Made by a program: the position numbers and the translations under genes. The notes below the pieces were generated by a model. That model had not been told where the DNA came from and ran no database searches. It saw nothing but the letters and a program-made list of their open reading frames with translations. Positions 1 through 9,749 of a DNA stretch of 64,000 bases are shown piece by piece. The DNA comes from Pseudomonas triclosanedens (lineage in GTDB: Bacteria > Pseudomonadota > Gammaproteobacteria > Pseudomonadales > Pseudomonadaceae): the NCBI RefSeq assembly GCF_026686735.1, contig NZ_CP113432.1, forward strand, positions 3,461,001-3,525,000, read 5' to 3'. Numbering within the stretch: the stretch's first letter is position 1; each line of letters opens with the position of its first letter.

Positions 1-391
1 GAAGACCGTCTTCCTGGGCTGACACGGCGATGCCGGCGGCGGTATGGGTATGGATCACGCAGGCAACGTCCGGGCGTGCCGCATGTACGGCCGAGTGGAT
101 GTTGAAGCCGGCGCGGTTGACGCTGTCGGGACCGAAGCGCGGGTCGATGACATCACCCGCATGGTCGACCTTCACCAGATCGGAGGCACGCATTTCGTGG
201 AACAGCACACCATAGCGGTTGATCAGGTAGTGGCCCGGCTCGCCCGGCACGCGGGCGGAGATGTGCGTGTCGATGTGGTCGGTCCAGCGGAAATGCGCGA
301 TAAGCCGATACAACGCGGCCAGGTCGCAACGCGCCTGCCACTCCTGAGCGGAAATACGGGAAGGATCGATGTTGTAAGCTGTGTCGCGCAT
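1..391 (-). CDS. class II aldolase/adducin family protein (partial, 3' end cut by the window)
   Basis: The visible part is the N-terminal 130 residues of a class II aldolase/adducin-type protein. It begins MRDTAYNIDP and shows the family elements in order: an alpha-helical start, a THISARVPG segment, the YGVLFHEM strand, and HTHT near residue 120, where the two histidines would be metal ligands. Family members include fuculose-phosphate aldolase-like lyases and many uncharacterised sugar or aromatic-acid enzymes, so the substrate cannot be named. The start is set by an AAGGAAC Shine-Dalgarno just upstream. It is divergent from the MocR-type regulator, which is a plausible controller (inference). 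Confidence 0.85.
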   Translation of the reverse strand, partial: MRDTAYNIDPSRISAQEWQARCDLAALYRLIAHFRWTDHIDTHISARVPGEPGHYLINRYGVLFHEMRASDLVKVDHAGDVIDPRFGPDSVNRAGFNIHSAVHAARPDVACVIHTHTAAGIAVSAQEDGL

Positions 392-556
392 GGCAGTTCC
401 TTGTAATCAGGCTCGTGCGGCTGAACACCGCACCTGGCGACCGATACTGCGTGCGGGCCGCGTCCCGCGCCATGCACAGTGGCGATGGACTGCCTGCAAT
501 GCTGTTATGGTCGCAAGGCCAGTACAGTTCCCACTTTCCTGTTGCCGGACCTTCGG

Positions 557-1957
557 ATGCTGTTGCTCGACCCCACTTCGAACATTCCCCTGGTCACCCA
601 GATAGTCGATGGCATCGCCCATGCCATCGACGAACAGCGCCTGCGCCCCGGTGCCAAGCTGCCATCGATCCGCAAGTTCGCGCAGACCCACGGTGTCAGC
701 CACTTCACCGCCGTCGAAGCCTACGACCGCCTGGTGGCGCGCGGTTGCCTGAACGCCGTACCCAACGCCGGGTTCTTCGTGCGCGGCCAGGTACTCGATG
801 ACAGCCTCGGCGATCAAGCGCCGCCGGAGTTCGACTTCGACGCGCACCTGCTGTTGCACAAGGTGTTCCAGCCGCTGGGCATGGAACTGCGCCCCGGCGT
901 CGGCCTGTTGCCGGAGCACTGGCTCGATGGCGAAGGCCTGCTGCGTGGGCTGCGCAGCCTGGCGCGGGAAGAACCGAGCCAGTTTGGCAACTACGGCCAC
1001 AGCAAGGGCAACCCCCGCCTGCGCGGCAAGCTCGCCGACCGCCTGGCCGATGCGGGCGTCAGCGCCAGCCCTGAACAGGTTCTGCTGACCAGCGGCGCCA
1101 GCCAGGCGCTGGATCTGGTCAGCCGCTATCTCGTCCAACGCGGCGACCCTGTGCTGGTAGACGAACCGGGCTACCACAACCTGTTCCTCAACCTGCGCCT
1201 GCAAGGCGCACAGTTGCTCGGTGTGCCGCGCAGCTCCGATGGGCTGGACCTGGATCGCCTGGAGCAACTGGCCCGCGAACATCGGCCCAAGGTTTACTTC
1301 ACCCAGGCGCGGTTGCAGAGTCCAACGGGCGGCAGCCTGTCGCTGGCAGCCAGCCACCGCCTGCTGCAACTGGCTGAGAAATACGATTTCCTGATCGTCG
1401 AGAATGACATCTACGCCGACCTCGACCCCGCTGGGCAACTGCTGTTGGCCAACCTCGACCAGCTATCCCGGGTGATCTATATCGGCAGCCTGTCCAAGGT
1501 CATCGCTCCGGCGCTGCGCACCGGCTTTATCGCCGCACATCCGGAACTGATCGAGGAACTGGTGCCGCTGAAGATGGTAAGCGGCCTGACCAGCTCCGAA
1601 CTGACCGAAACCCTGGCCCTGGACATCCTCCTGCAAGGACGTCACCGCAAGCATGTGCGCCAGTTGCGCGACCAGTTGAGCGAAGCCCATGACAGTGTGG
1701 CGCGACGCCTCGAGGCCGTCGGAATGGAGGTTTTCCATGAACCGCGTGCCGGCCTGTTCCTCTGGGCCCGCCACCGCGCGGTGGACGACGCCACCCTGCT
1801 CGCCAGCCGGGCCAAGGAAGCGAAGATCCTGCTGTTTCCCGGTCAGTTGTTCATGCCCGATGGACGCAGCGTCCCGTGGATGCGTTTCAACGTCGCCCAC
1901 TCGCTGGATGAGCGCCTGTACGCCTTCCTTGGCCGGCAGGGTGAAACGTCGGCCTGA
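557..1957 (+). CDS. MocR/PdxR-type GntR-family regulator with aminotransferase-like domain
   Basis: A chimeric regulator: a GntR-type winged helix at about residues 10-75 (QRLRPGAKLPSIRKFA, then the recognition helix around VSHFTAVEAYDRL) fused to a fold-type I aminotransferase domain from about residue 110. The PLP lysine is visible as K314 in SLSKVIAPALRTG. Such proteins sense PLP-amine adducts and regulate neighbouring or amino-acid-related genes. The frame can be extended to a GTG at 479, but the family normally begins near MLLLDPTS, so the ATG at 557 is preferred. The divergent aldolase gene is a possible target. No frame damage is seen. Confidence 0.88.
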   Translation: MLLLDPTSNIPLVTQIVDGIAHAIDEQRLRPGAKLPSIRKFAQTHGVSHFTAVEAYDRLVARGCLNAVPNAGFFVRGQVLDDSLGDQAPPEFDFDAHLLLHKVFQPLGMELRPGVGLLPEHWLDGEGLLRGLRSLAREEPSQFGNYGHSKGNPRLRGKLADRLADAGVSASPEQVLLTSGASQALDLVSRYLVQRGDPVLVDEPGYHNLFLNLRLQGAQLLGVPRSSDGLDLDRLEQLAREHRPKVYFTQARLQSPTGGSLSLAASHRLLQLAEKYDFLIVENDIYADLDPAGQLLLANLDQLSRVIYIGSLSKVIAPALRTGFIAAHPELIEELVPLKMVSGLTSSELTETLALDILLQGRHRKHVRQLRDQLSEAHDSVARRLEAVGMEVFHEPRAGLFLWARHRAVDDATLLASRAKEAKILLFPGQLFMPDGRSVPWMRFNVAHSLDERLYAFLGRQGETSA

Positions 1958-2044
1958 TGCCTCGGCGGTCCGCCAGATATCGCCAGCCGCCGCCCGAGGC
2001 CGTAGACTTGCCGCCCATCAGTAACCGCCAGCCAAGAGATCACT

Positions 2045-2746
2045 ATGGGCGCCCAGTGGAAAGCCAAACATAAAGAAGCCGCAGCCAATGCCAAGGGCCG
2101 CGTGTTCGGCAAGCTGTCGAAGGAAATCATGATCGCCGCGCGCGCTGGCGCCGACCCCGACATGAACCCGAAGCTGCGTCTGGTCGTCGAGCAGGCCAAA
2201 AAGGCCTCGATGCCTCGCGACACCCTGGAGCGCGCGATCAAGAAAGGCGCCGGCCTGCTGGACGGCGGCGCGAGCTTCGAGCGTGTCGTCTATGAAGGTT
2301 TCGCCCCGCACCGCGTGCCGGTGATCGTCGAATGCCTGACCGACAACGTGAACCGTACCGTCGCGGAGATCCGTGTGCTGTTCCGCAAGGGCCAGCTCGG
2401 CGCATCCGGCTCGGTCGCCTGGGACTTCGATTACCTGGGCATGATCGAGGCCACTCCGGCCAGTGCGGATGCCGATCCGGAGCTGGCTGCCATCGAAGCG
2501 GGCGCCCAGGACTTCGAAGCCGGCGAGGAAGATGGCGACACCCTGTTCCTCACCGACTCCACCGACCTCGACGCTGTCTGCCGCGCCCTGCCGGAGCACG
2601 GTTTCACCGTGGCCTCGGCGAAGCTGGGCTACAAGGCAAAGAACCCGGTCAGCCTGTCCGGTGCCGAGCTGGAGGAAGTCGAGGCCTTCCTCGACGCGCT
2701 GGATGGCAACGACGACGTGCAGAACCTTTACGTCGGCCTGGCGTAA
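2045..2746 (+). CDS. YebC/PmpR (TACO1) family protein
   Basis: A full-length 233-residue YebC-family protein. The N-terminal signature [18 protein letters not shown] is followed by the basic helical domain ([18 protein letters not shown]) and the two alpha/beta domains with the [16 protein letters not shown] motif. YebC proteins bind DNA and/or the ribosome; members act as transcription regulators (PmpR in Pseudomonas) or as translation factors at polyproline stalls. The length and WKAK start resemble the shorter YeeN-like paralogue rather than PmpR, so it is probably the second family copy in the genome. It has its own short leader and no operon partner. Confidence 0.9.
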   Translation: MGAQWKAKHKEAAANAKGRVFGKLSKEIMIAARAGADPDMNPKLRLVVEQAKKASMPRDTLERAIKKGAGLLDGGASFERVVYEGFAPHRVPVIVECLTDNVNRTVAEIRVLFRKGQLGASGSVAWDFDYLGMIEATPASADADPELAAIEAGAQDFEAGEEDGDTLFLTDSTDLDAVCRALPEHGFTVASAKLGYKAKNPVSLSGAELEEVEAFLDALDGNDDVQNLYVGLA

Positions 2747-2962
2747 CGAGAAGGGATGGACTTCGTCCGTCTTTGCGAAAAAACCGCTCCAGCGAATGCC
2801 CGAAGCGCCGGGCGCCGCAGGAGCGGGCCTTGCAAGTGACCGGCGAGCGGGCGCCCCTCCAGACGATGCAGCGTAACGCGGCCAGCGCCCGGGCTCTCCC
2901 ACTCGTACGCCTCAGCTTCCGCAGAGCTGCTTTGCCGGATGAGTCATGTCGATTCATGCGCG

Positions 2963-3859
2963 CTATGCGTTCCTGCCCATCAATACATCCTGGCTAGCCT
3001 CCGCCTTCTCCCGCAGGAAGTCCCAGGTGGTGCGCATCCGCGCGATGTCCTTCAGCTCCGTCGGCATCAACATCCAGAAAGTCCGCACGAACTCGATCTC
3101 ACCCGCCAGCACCGGCTGCAGCGATGGGTCTTCGGCGGCGGCGAACGCCGGCAGGATCGCCAGCCCGGCCCCCTCCGCCACCGCGCGCTGCTGGGCCAGG
3201 ATGCTGGTGCAGCGCAGCGCCATATGCAGCGGCCGGCCGATCTCGTCGAGGTATTGCAACTCCTTGCTGTACAGCAGATCGTCGACGTACCCCACCAGCG
3301 CGTGCTCGCGCAGGTCGTCGCGATTACGGATCGGCCCGCGCTCGGCCAGATATTCCTTGGCGGCGTACAGGCGCAGCACATAGTCGGTCAGCCGGGTGAT
3401 GAGGTACGGGCCGCGACCCGGCCTCTCCAGGGTGATGACGATGTCCGCTTCATGACGCGACAACTGCAGCGCGCGCGGCACCGCCAGCAGGTCCAGGCCC
3501 AGGTGTGGATGACGCTGATTGAGTTCTACCAGTTGCGAGGTCAGCAAGGTCGAGCCGTAGCCCTCGGTGGCACCGATGCGCACCTTGCCCGAGAGGTTGT
3601 CCTCCGCGCCAGCCAGGCGCTTCTCGATGACCTTGCAGGCACTTTCCATCGCCTCGGCCTGGGGCAGCAGACCGTGGCCCGCCTCGGTCAGCCGGTAGCC
3701 ACCCGGCTCGCGTACCAGCAACTGCGCACCGATGCTCTTTTCCAGCGCCTGCAACCGGCGGGCGACGGTGGTGTGGTCTACCCCCAGGCGCCGGGCGGCG
3801 ACGGTCAGCTTGCCGGCACGGGAGAGTTCGAGAAAGAAACGCAGGTTGTCCCAGTCCAT
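2963..3859 (-). CDS. LysR family transcriptional regulator
   Basis: A 298-residue LysR-type regulator. The N-terminal HTH is clear (MDWDNLRFFLELSRAGKLTV, with VDHTTVARRLQALE as recognition region) and the rest is a periplasmic-binding-protein-like sensor domain. Upstream in-frame codons reach 3901, but MDWDNLRFF is the usual start of this subfamily. It is transcribed divergently from mmsA, separated by about 260 bp that contains inverted repeats, so it probably controls mmsAB (inference). P. aeruginosa uses the AraC-type MmsR at its mmsAB locus, so the regulator class differs here. Confidence 0.88.
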   Translation of the reverse strand: MDWDNLRFFLELSRAGKLTVAARRLGVDHTTVARRLQALEKSIGAQLLVREPGGYRLTEAGHGLLPQAEAMESACKVIEKRLAGAEDNLSGKVRIGATEGYGSTLLTSQLVELNQRHPHLGLDLLAVPRALQLSRHEADIVITLERPGRGPYLITRLTDYVLRLYAAKEYLAERGPIRNRDDLREHALVGYVDDLLYSKELQYLDEIGRPLHMALRCTSILAQQRAVAEGAGLAILPAFAAAEDPSLQPVLAGEIEFVRTFWMLMPTELKDIARMRTTWDFLREKAEASQDVLMGRNA

Positions 3860-3881
3860 GATTGCTTCGCGTATTCCCTGG

Positions 3882-3910
3882 TGTGCAAATTTGCAGACCA
3901 TGCTTGCACA
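3882..3910. promoter_or_regulatory. candidate LysR operator upstream of mmsA
   Basis: The spacer between the LysR gene and mmsA holds a perfect 12-bp palindrome TGCAAATTTGCA (3884-3895) and a wider inverted pair TGTGCAA (3882-3888) / TTGCACA (3904-3910). It lies 23 bp upstream of the LysR start and about 210 bp from mmsA. Such dyads near the divergent promoter are typical of LysR autoregulatory sites; the assignment is inferred from position. Confidence 0.45.
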
Positions 3911-4119
3911 TCACCGCATTGAGTTCATCAAAAATGCACTGCTAGGATCGACCCGGACAACAAGAAAGCCACAGAGCCTGTTTACGGTCTGCGAGCCAGG
4001 GCAGAACAGGGTTGAAAGCGGCATGGGCGCAACGCTCCATCGTATTCCCGAGTCGCTTCACCCCAGTGATGCCGGTACGCAGTCGAGCGTAAGCCCGCTC
4101 TCCGACTGGGAGACCCCCG

Positions 4120-5628
4120 ATGACCGCCACTGCCGCCCCGACCGTCAAACTGTTTCTCGATGGCAAGCCCGTCGAGTCCACCACCACCGAATGGCGCGAT
4201 GTGATCAACCCCGCCACCCAGGAAGTCCTGGCCCGCGTGCCCTTCGCGACGCCCGAGGAAGTCGAGCGAGCCGTGGCCAGCGCCAAGGCTTCGTTCAAGA
4301 GCTGGAAGAAAACACCCATCGGCGCCCGCGCACGCATCTTCCTGAAGTACCAGCAACTGATTCGGGAGAACATGAAGGAACTGGCGGCCATCCTCACCGC
4401 CGAACAGGGCAAGACCCTGCCTGACGCCGAAGGCGACGTGTTCCGCGGCCTGGAAGTGGTCGAGCACGCGGCGGGCATCGGCAACCTGCAACTGGGCGAG
4501 CTGGCCAACAACGTGGCCGGCGGTGTCGATACCTTCACAATCCTGCAGCCCATCGGCGTGTGCGCCGGCATCACCCCCTTCAACTTCCCGGCGATGATCC
4601 CGCTGTGGATGTTCCCGATGGCCATCGCTACCGGCAATACCTTTGTCCTCAAGCCGTCCGAGCAGGACCCGATGGTTACCATGCGCCTGGTTGAACTGGC
4701 CCATGAGGCGGGCGTACCGCCGGGCGTGCTCAACGTGATCCACGGCGGCCCGGATGTGGTGAATGCGATCTGCGACCACCCGGATATCAAGGCGGTCTCG
4801 TTCGTCGGCTCGACCCGCGTGGGCACCCACGTCTATAACCGCGCCTCGCTGGCCGGCAAGCGCGTGCAGTGCATGATGGGCGCGAAGAACCACGCCGTGG
4901 TGCTGCCCGATGCCAACAAGGAGCAGACCCTCAACGCACTTGCCGGCGCGGCCTTCGGCGCTGCCGGACAACGCTGCATGGCGGTATCGGTGGCGGTCCT
5001 GGTGGGCGAAGCCAGCGGCTGGATTCCCGACCTCGTGGCCAAGGCGCGGACGCTCAAGGTCAGCGGCGGCACCGAAAACGGCACCGATGTCGGCCCGCTG
5101 GTTTCCTGCGCCGCCCTGGACCGCGTCAGCGGCCTGATCGAACGGGGCGTCAAGGAAGGCGCCACGCTGGAGCTGGACGGTCGCAACCCGCAAGTACCCG
5201 GCTACGACAAGGGTAACTTCGTCGGCCCGACCGTGTTCTCCGGCGTCACCCCGGACATGACCATCTACCGCGAGGAAATTTTCGGCCCGGTGCTCTGCAT
5301 CGTCTCGGTAAAGACCTTCGACGAAGCCATCGAGCTGATCAACGCCAATCCCAATGGCAACGGTACGGCGCTGTTCACCCGCTCCGGCGCCGCGGCGCGG
5401 CATTTCAAGGAAGAGATCGATGTAGGCCAGGTAGGGATCAACGTGCCGATTCCGGTACCGGTGCCACTGTTCTCCTTCACTGGTTCGCGCGGCTCCAAGC
5501 TGGGCGACCTCGGCCCGTACGGCAAACAGGTGGTGCAGTTCTATACGCAGACCAAGACTGTCACCGAGCGCTGGTTCGACGAAAACGAAGTCGGCGGCGC
5601 CGTGAACACCACCATCAACCTCAAGTAA
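4120..5628 (+). CDS. mmsA: CoA-acylating methylmalonate-semialdehyde dehydrogenase
   Basis: A 502-residue aldehyde dehydrogenase of the MmsA type. It oxidises methylmalonate semialdehyde (from valine) with NAD and CoA to propionyl-CoA, and can also act on malonate semialdehyde. Visible features are the ALDH cofactor region ([14 protein letters not shown]), the SFVGSTRVG glycine motif and the catalytic Cys286 in [12 protein letters not shown]. The C-terminal [18 protein letters not shown] region is characteristic of MmsA. mmsB follows 132 bp downstream in the same direction, the usual valine-degradation pair. The length is normal and the gene is intact. Confidence 0.95.
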   Translation: MTATAAPTVKLFLDGKPVESTTTEWRDVINPATQEVLARVPFATPEEVERAVASAKASFKSWKKTPIGARARIFLKYQQLIRENMKELAAILTAEQGKTLPDAEGDVFRGLEVVEHAAGIGNLQLGELANNVAGGVDTFTILQPIGVCAGITPFNFPAMIPLWMFPMAIATGNTFVLKPSEQDPMVTMRLVELAHEAGVPPGVLNVIHGGPDVVNAICDHPDIKAVSFVGSTRVGTHVYNRASLAGKRVQCMMGAKNHAVVLPDANKEQTLNALAGAAFGAAGQRCMAVSVAVLVGEASGWIPDLVAKARTLKVSGGTENGTDVGPLVSCAALDRVSGLIERGVKEGATLELDGRNPQVPGYDKGNFVGPTVFSGVTPDMTIYREEIFGPVLCIVSVKTFDEAIELINANPNGNGTALFTRSGAAARHFKEEIDVGQVGINVPIPVPVPLFSFTGSRGSKLGDLGPYGKQVVQFYTQTKTVTERWFDENEVGGAVNTTINLK

Positions 5629-5760
5629 GAACTGCCCGCCCGTTCGCCCCAAGCCGCCCCGGACCCTGGCATGGATGCAGTCCGGACGCGGTGCCACGCG
5701 GGCGGGCACCCTTTCCGGCCTTCCCCGAACTCAGGCGGACAATAAGAAGAGGACAACCCC

Positions 5761-6636
5761 ATGCGCATCGGTTTCATCGGACTCGGAAACATGGGTGGCC
5801 CAATGGCCGCCAACCTGCTCAAGGCCGGCTTCGACCTGAGCGTCTTCGACCTTTCCACCAAGGCGGTCGAGGCGGCGGCCGCCCTCGGCGCTCGCTCCGT
5901 CGGCTCTCCCGCCGAAATCGCCCGCGACGATGTCGAAGCGATCATCACCATGCTGCCGGCGGCGGCTCACGTGAAGCAGGTCTACCTCGGCGACGACGGC
6001 CTGCTGGCGAGCGTGCAACCCGGCGTGCTGCTGATCGACTCGTCCACCATCGACCCGCTGAACGCCCGAGAGGTTTCGGCGGTCGCCCACGCCAAGGGCA
6101 ACCCGATGCTGGACGCGCCGGTTTCCGGCGGAACCGCCGGCGCCGCAGCCGGCACGCTGACCTTCATGGTTGGTGGCGAGCAGGCCGATTTCGACCGTGC
6201 TCGCCCGGTGCTGGCCGCGATGGGCAAGAACATCGTTCACTGTGGCGGCGCCGGCAATGGCCAAGTGGCCAAGGTGGCGAACAACCTGCTGCTGGGCATC
6301 TCGATGATCGGCGTGGCGGAGGCCATGTCGCTGGGTGTGAAGCTGGGCATGGATGCAGAAGTGCTGGCCGGCATCATCAACACGTCCAGTGGCCGCTGCT
6401 GGAGCTCGGAGGTGAACAACCCCCTCACCGGCGCCCCCGCCGCACGCGGCTACAGTGGTGGTTTCGGCACCGACCTGATGCTCAAGGACCTTGGCCTGGC
6501 CAGCGAAGCCGCGCGCCAGGTGCGCCAACCGGTACTGCTCGGTGCGCTGGCGCAGCAACTGTTCCAGACCTTCAGCAATCAGGGCAACGGACAACTGGAC
6601 TTCTCGGCCATCGTGAAGCTCTACCAGCAGGACTGA
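5761..6636 (+). CDS. mmsB: 3-hydroxyisobutyrate dehydrogenase
   Basis: A 291-residue beta-hydroxyacid dehydrogenase that oxidises 3-hydroxyisobutyrate to methylmalonate semialdehyde, the substrate of MmsA. The N-terminal Rossmann motif GFIGLGNMGGPMA, the substrate-binding DAPVSGGTAGAAAGTL and the catalytic Lys171 in GQVAKVANN are all present. The start follows an AGAGGACAACCCC ribosome site. It is probably co-transcribed with mmsA and ends just before a strong hairpin. Confidence 0.95.
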   Translation: MRIGFIGLGNMGGPMAANLLKAGFDLSVFDLSTKAVEAAAALGARSVGSPAEIARDDVEAIITMLPAAAHVKQVYLGDDGLLASVQPGVLLIDSSTIDPLNAREVSAVAHAKGNPMLDAPVSGGTAGAAAGTLTFMVGGEQADFDRARPVLAAMGKNIVHCGGAGNGQVAKVANNLLLGISMIGVAEAMSLGVKLGMDAEVLAGIINTSSGRCWSSEVNNPLTGAPAARGYSGGFGTDLMLKDLGLASEAARQVRQPVLLGALAQQLFQTFSNQGNGQLDFSAIVKLYQQD

Positions 6637-6645
6637 ACACCCACA

Positions 6646-6668
6646 GGGGCGGATCGCGCATCCGCCCC
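6646..6668 (+). terminator. hairpin after mmsB
   Basis: A perfect 9-bp GC-rich stem (GGGGCGGAT / ATCCGCCCC) with a 5-nt loop starts 10 nt after the mmsB stop. There is no U tract, so it may stabilise the 3' end or help Rho rather than act as a classical intrinsic terminator. Confidence 0.45.
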
Positions 6669-6757
6669 GCGGATCCACTGCCACCCCGTCGAACGCCCAC
6701 GGCAGGGACCGTCCATCTCGGCTATCATGCGCGCTCCGCCCCACCGGAAGCCCCCGC

Positions 6758-7678
6758 ATGATCGTTCGCCCGCAAACCCCGACACTCTGGGTCCTGCTGT
6801 TCTCGCTCAAGGGGTCGATCATCCCCGCCATCTGGCGCAAGGTGCTCTATACGGTCCTGCTCAGTTCGCTGGTGGTGGCCACCCACGGCACGCTCTACCA
6901 CTACAAGGTAGTCATCACCTCCACGCCATTCACTCTCTGGGGCCTGACGCTGGCGATCTTCCTGGGCTTTCGCAACAACGTCGCCTACCAGCGTTTCTGG
7001 GAGGCGCGCACCCTGTGGGGTGAGTTGCTGATCGTCACCCGCAACCTGGCGCGACAGACACAGTCGCTACTTCCGGCGCTGGACCCGCACGCACGCCGCC
7101 AACTCTGCGATTCGCTCATTGCCTTCCCCTACGCCCTGCGCGACCAGTTGCGCGGCATGCCGCAGAGCGAGGATGTGCGCCGACTTGTCGGCGCCGACGA
7201 GGCCGCCGCCCTGGCATCCACGCCCAATCCGCCGAACGCGCTGCTGACCAGGCTCGCCCGCCGCTTCGCCGAGCGGGCGCGAGAAGCCGGCGCGAGCGAC
7301 ATCCTGCAGTCCAGCATCGACCAGCAGATGACCCGGCTGTCCTACGTGCTGGGCGGGTGCGAGCGTATCAAGGGCACGCCGATCCCCTACCCCTACATTC
7401 TGATGCTGCACCGCATCGTCCATGTCTACTGCTTCCTGCTGCCGTTCTGCCTGGTCGACAGCATTGGCTGGTTCACGCCGCTGGCGGTATGCGTGCTGGC
7501 CTACACCTTCTTCGGTCTGGACGCTCTGGGTGACCAGATCGCCGACCCGTTCGATACCCAGCCCAACGATTTGCCGCTGGACGCCATGAGCCGCGGCATG
7601 GAGATCACCGTACTGGAAATCCTCGGTGAATCGCCATTGCCGGAACCGCTGAAACCGGTCGATGGCCTGCTGCTCTGA
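6758..7678 (+). CDS. bestrophin family (UPF0187/YneE-like) membrane protein
   Basis: A 306-residue inner-membrane protein of the prokaryotic bestrophin family, pentameric ion channels. Hydrophobic segments lie at about residues 28-48 and 55-72, with a second membrane-embedded pair near 215-260. Family motifs include PFTLWGLTLAIFLGFRNNVAYQRFWEAR and DQIADPFDTQPNDLPLDAM near the C-terminus. Bacterial members conduct cations or anions and their physiological role is mostly unknown. The start ATG lies within a CCCGCATG context without a strong Shine-Dalgarno. The flavin reductase gene follows after 17 bp, so the two are probably co-transcribed. Confidence 0.88.
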   Translation: MIVRPQTPTLWVLLFSLKGSIIPAIWRKVLYTVLLSSLVVATHGTLYHYKVVITSTPFTLWGLTLAIFLGFRNNVAYQRFWEARTLWGELLIVTRNLARQTQSLLPALDPHARRQLCDSLIAFPYALRDQLRGMPQSEDVRRLVGADEAAALASTPNPPNALLTRLARRFAERAREAGASDILQSSIDQQMTRLSYVLGGCERIKGTPIPYPYILMLHRIVHVYCFLLPFCLVDSIGWFTPLAVCVLAYTFFGLDALGDQIADPFDTQPNDLPLDAMSRGMEITVLEILGESPLPEPLKPVDGLLL

Positions 7679-7695
7679 ACCTGCAAGGAGCCTCG

Positions 7696-8262
7696 ATGAA
7701 CCACCTCAAAGACGTACCGCTGGCCAAGGCCTACCTGCTGCTCAACCACGGGCCAAGCACCATAGTTACTTGCGAGCATGACGGCGTGGCGAACGTAATG
7801 GCCGCCGCCTGGGTCATGCCGCTGGACTTCGATCCGCCGAAGCTTCTGCTGGTGCTCGACCGCAACACCTGGTCGCGCCATCTGGTGGAAGGTTCGGGCA
7901 CCTTCGTCATCCAGTTGCCATCGCGCCAGCAGGCGGAGTTGACCCTGGCGGTCGGCTCGTGCAACGGCGGCGAAACAGACAAATTCGAGCGCTACGGAAT
8001 TGCCACGTCCCGCGCACGCCATGTCGAGGCGCCGGTGGTGGATGGCTGCGTGGCCTATCTGGAGTGCCGGGTGGTCGAGGAGCCTCACAACCAGCAGTCC
8101 TACGACCTTTTCATCGCCGAAGTCGTGGCCGCCTATGCCGACGAACGCGCCTTCTCCAATGGCCGCTGGCACTTCCCGAACGACGACTTGCGCACCATCC
8201 ACTACCAGGCTGGCGGCGCATTCTTCGCCACCGGCGAGGCGTTCCAGGTCGCGCGGGACTGA
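7696..8262 (+). CDS. flavin reductase family protein (FMN-binding split barrel)
   Basis: A 188-residue protein of the flavin reductase-like FMN-binding domain. Typical features are the early strand PSTIVTCEHDGVANVMAAAW, the FDPPKLLLVLDRNTWSRHLVE turn, and SYDLFIAEVVAAYADE. Members reduce FMN with NAD(P)H for a partner monooxygenase or bind FMN for other redox roles; no monooxygenase lies beside it. AAGGAG immediately precedes the ATG. It overlaps no gene and is probably the second gene of a bestrophin transcript, convergent with the CoA-transferase gene. Confidence 0.85.
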   Translation: MNHLKDVPLAKAYLLLNHGPSTIVTCEHDGVANVMAAAWVMPLDFDPPKLLLVLDRNTWSRHLVEGSGTFVIQLPSRQQAELTLAVGSCNGGETDKFERYGIATSRARHVEAPVVDGCVAYLECRVVEEPHNQQSYDLFIAEVVAAYADERAFSNGRWHFPNDDLRTIHYQAGGAFFATGEAFQVARD

Positions 8263-8272
8263 ACCTGCCTTG

Positions 8273-9634
8273 CTACCACAAGGCCAGTGACGAGCCCAGT
8301 TCCGTCGCTGGCAGGTCCCAGTACATCGGCGATCCGGCCAGTCTGAGCGGCGGCTGCAGCCGTCGCGCCGGGCCCCAGGGCGTCGACTCGACGCCCGGCG
8401 CGAGATCGGCAGTGCTCTCCGCCGCCAGATCGATCATGTCGGGCGCTTGCCCGCCCGCATCCACGAGCAACCGCGCGGTACGCGCCAGCGACAGACGCCA
8501 GCGGCTTCCCGCGCCGCGCAGACGACGCAGCGCCAACCCCCGCAAGGCTGCAGCGGCGAGCAGGTAGCCGGTGGCGTGATCCAGCGCCTGCACTGGCAAC
8601 GGTATCGGTTTATCTTCGCCGCGCCAGTGCCGCCCGCCGTCGGCAATGCCGACGCTCATCTGCACCAGGCTGTCGAAGCCGCGTCGCGCCTGCCAGGGGC
8701 CTGACCAGCCGTAAGCGTTCAGGCTGACATCGACCAGGCCGGGCGCCAGCGCGCGGCGAACGTCTGAGCCAAACCCCAGGCGCTCCAGCGCATCGGCGCG
8801 ATAGCCATGTACCAGTACATCGGCGGATGCCAGCAAGAGCAGGAATCGCTCGCGGTCATCGGGACTCCTGAGATCCAGGCGCGCGCAGCGCTTGCCCAAG
8901 GTTACCTCCGGCACCACGCCGGGCTCGTCCCAATCCGGAGGATCGATGCGCAGGACTTCCGCACCGAAGCCAGCCAGGAAACGCGTGGCGACCGGGCCGG
9001 CCAGTACTCGCGTCAGGTCAAGCACGCGAATACCCGCCAGCGGCCGCTCGCGGTGCACCGGCCACTTCGGCGAAGGCGCACCGGGGAACTCATCCCGCCA
9101 TACCAGTGGCTCCGACGCAACGGCGATACCTTGCGGGTGCCGCAGCCATTCATCCTGCGACACCATGCGCGCAGCACACCCGCCAGTTGCTACCACCGCC
9201 TGCTCCAGCGCATCGGCAGACCAATCGGCGACGGCAGCCGCAACCAGGTCCCGCTCGGCCCTCACCCCCAGGATAGACAATGCCGCCGCGCGATGATGCG
9301 GCGCATTGGTATGCAGGCGAATCCAGCCATTGCTCGCTCGGTAATCACCGGCAATCGTGTCCCACATTCCTGGGGGCGCCCATCCCTGCGCACGCAGGGA
9401 GGTAGAGAACCAGAAGGATGCAAGGCGTCGATCCACCACCACGGGTGGCGAGAGCGCTGCAGAGGACTCAAGCCATTCGCTGAGCGCAAGCCCGGCCGAC
9501 GCGATACTCGCCGCCGCCAGATCGCTCACCCGGAAGGCCGATGGCAAGCTTCCTTCGCCACGGAAGCCCAAATGTTGCAGACGATCCACGTCACCACCCA
9601 GTGCCGTCCAGATCGCTTCACTCAGAGCTCGCAT
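8273..9634 (-). CDS. CaiB/BaiF family (family III) CoA-transferase
   Basis: A 453-residue family III CoA-transferase. The C-terminal half carries the family core (RPLAGIRVLDLTRVLAGPVATRFLAGFGAEVLRIDPP), followed by the region with VDVSLNAYGWSGPW and the RRGFDSLVQMSVGIA segment. Family III enzymes move CoA between acyl groups through an aspartyl-CoA intermediate. The core motif begins only near residue 195, so the protein may be a two-repeat form with a diverged N-terminal half. The substrate is unknown and no catabolic partner is adjacent. Confidence 0.85.
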   Translation of the reverse strand: MRALSEAIWTALGGDVDRLQHLGFRGEGSLPSAFRVSDLAAASIASAGLALSEWLESSAALSPPVVVDRRLASFWFSTSLRAQGWAPPGMWDTIAGDYRASNGWIRLHTNAPHHRAAALSILGVRAERDLVAAAVADWSADALEQAVVATGGCAARMVSQDEWLRHPQGIAVASEPLVWRDEFPGAPSPKWPVHRERPLAGIRVLDLTRVLAGPVATRFLAGFGAEVLRIDPPDWDEPGVVPEVTLGKRCARLDLRSPDDRERFLLLLASADVLVHGYRADALERLGFGSDVRRALAPGLVDVSLNAYGWSGPWQARRGFDSLVQMSVGIADGGRHWRGEDKPIPLPVQALDHATGYLLAAAALRGLALRRLRGAGSRWRLSLARTARLLVDAGGQAPDMIDLAAESTADLAPGVESTPWGPARRLQPPLRLAGSPMYWDLPATELGSSLALW

Positions 9635-9720
9635 GCCTCCTCCCCGAACGGTCTCGCAGACAAGTCTTTCACCATAGACCCAAGCGTCTACTCAGGCGAG
9701 TCCGGGCAAATTCGAGGCAT

Positions 9721-9749
9721 AAAAAAGCCCGCTCCGATGCGGGCTTTTT
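9721..9749. terminator. bidirectional rho-independent terminator
   Basis: AAAAAAGCCCGC-TCCGAT-GCGGGCTTTTT is a GC stem flanked by A and T runs, able to terminate in both directions. On the minus strand it directly follows the mini-ORF element described next and separates it from the CoA-transferase gene. Confidence 0.85.

Noticed and set aside
407..1438. 343-codon minus-strand frame opposite the MocR-type gene
   Set aside because: Composition is typical of antisense shadows (repeated Gln/Val/Ala runs) and it crosses the divergent promoter.
3982..5709. Long minus-strand frame (575 codons) opposite mmsA
   Set aside because: It is a shadow of the real gene in GC-rich DNA: no ribosome site, no family pattern, and it is fully antisense to mmsA.
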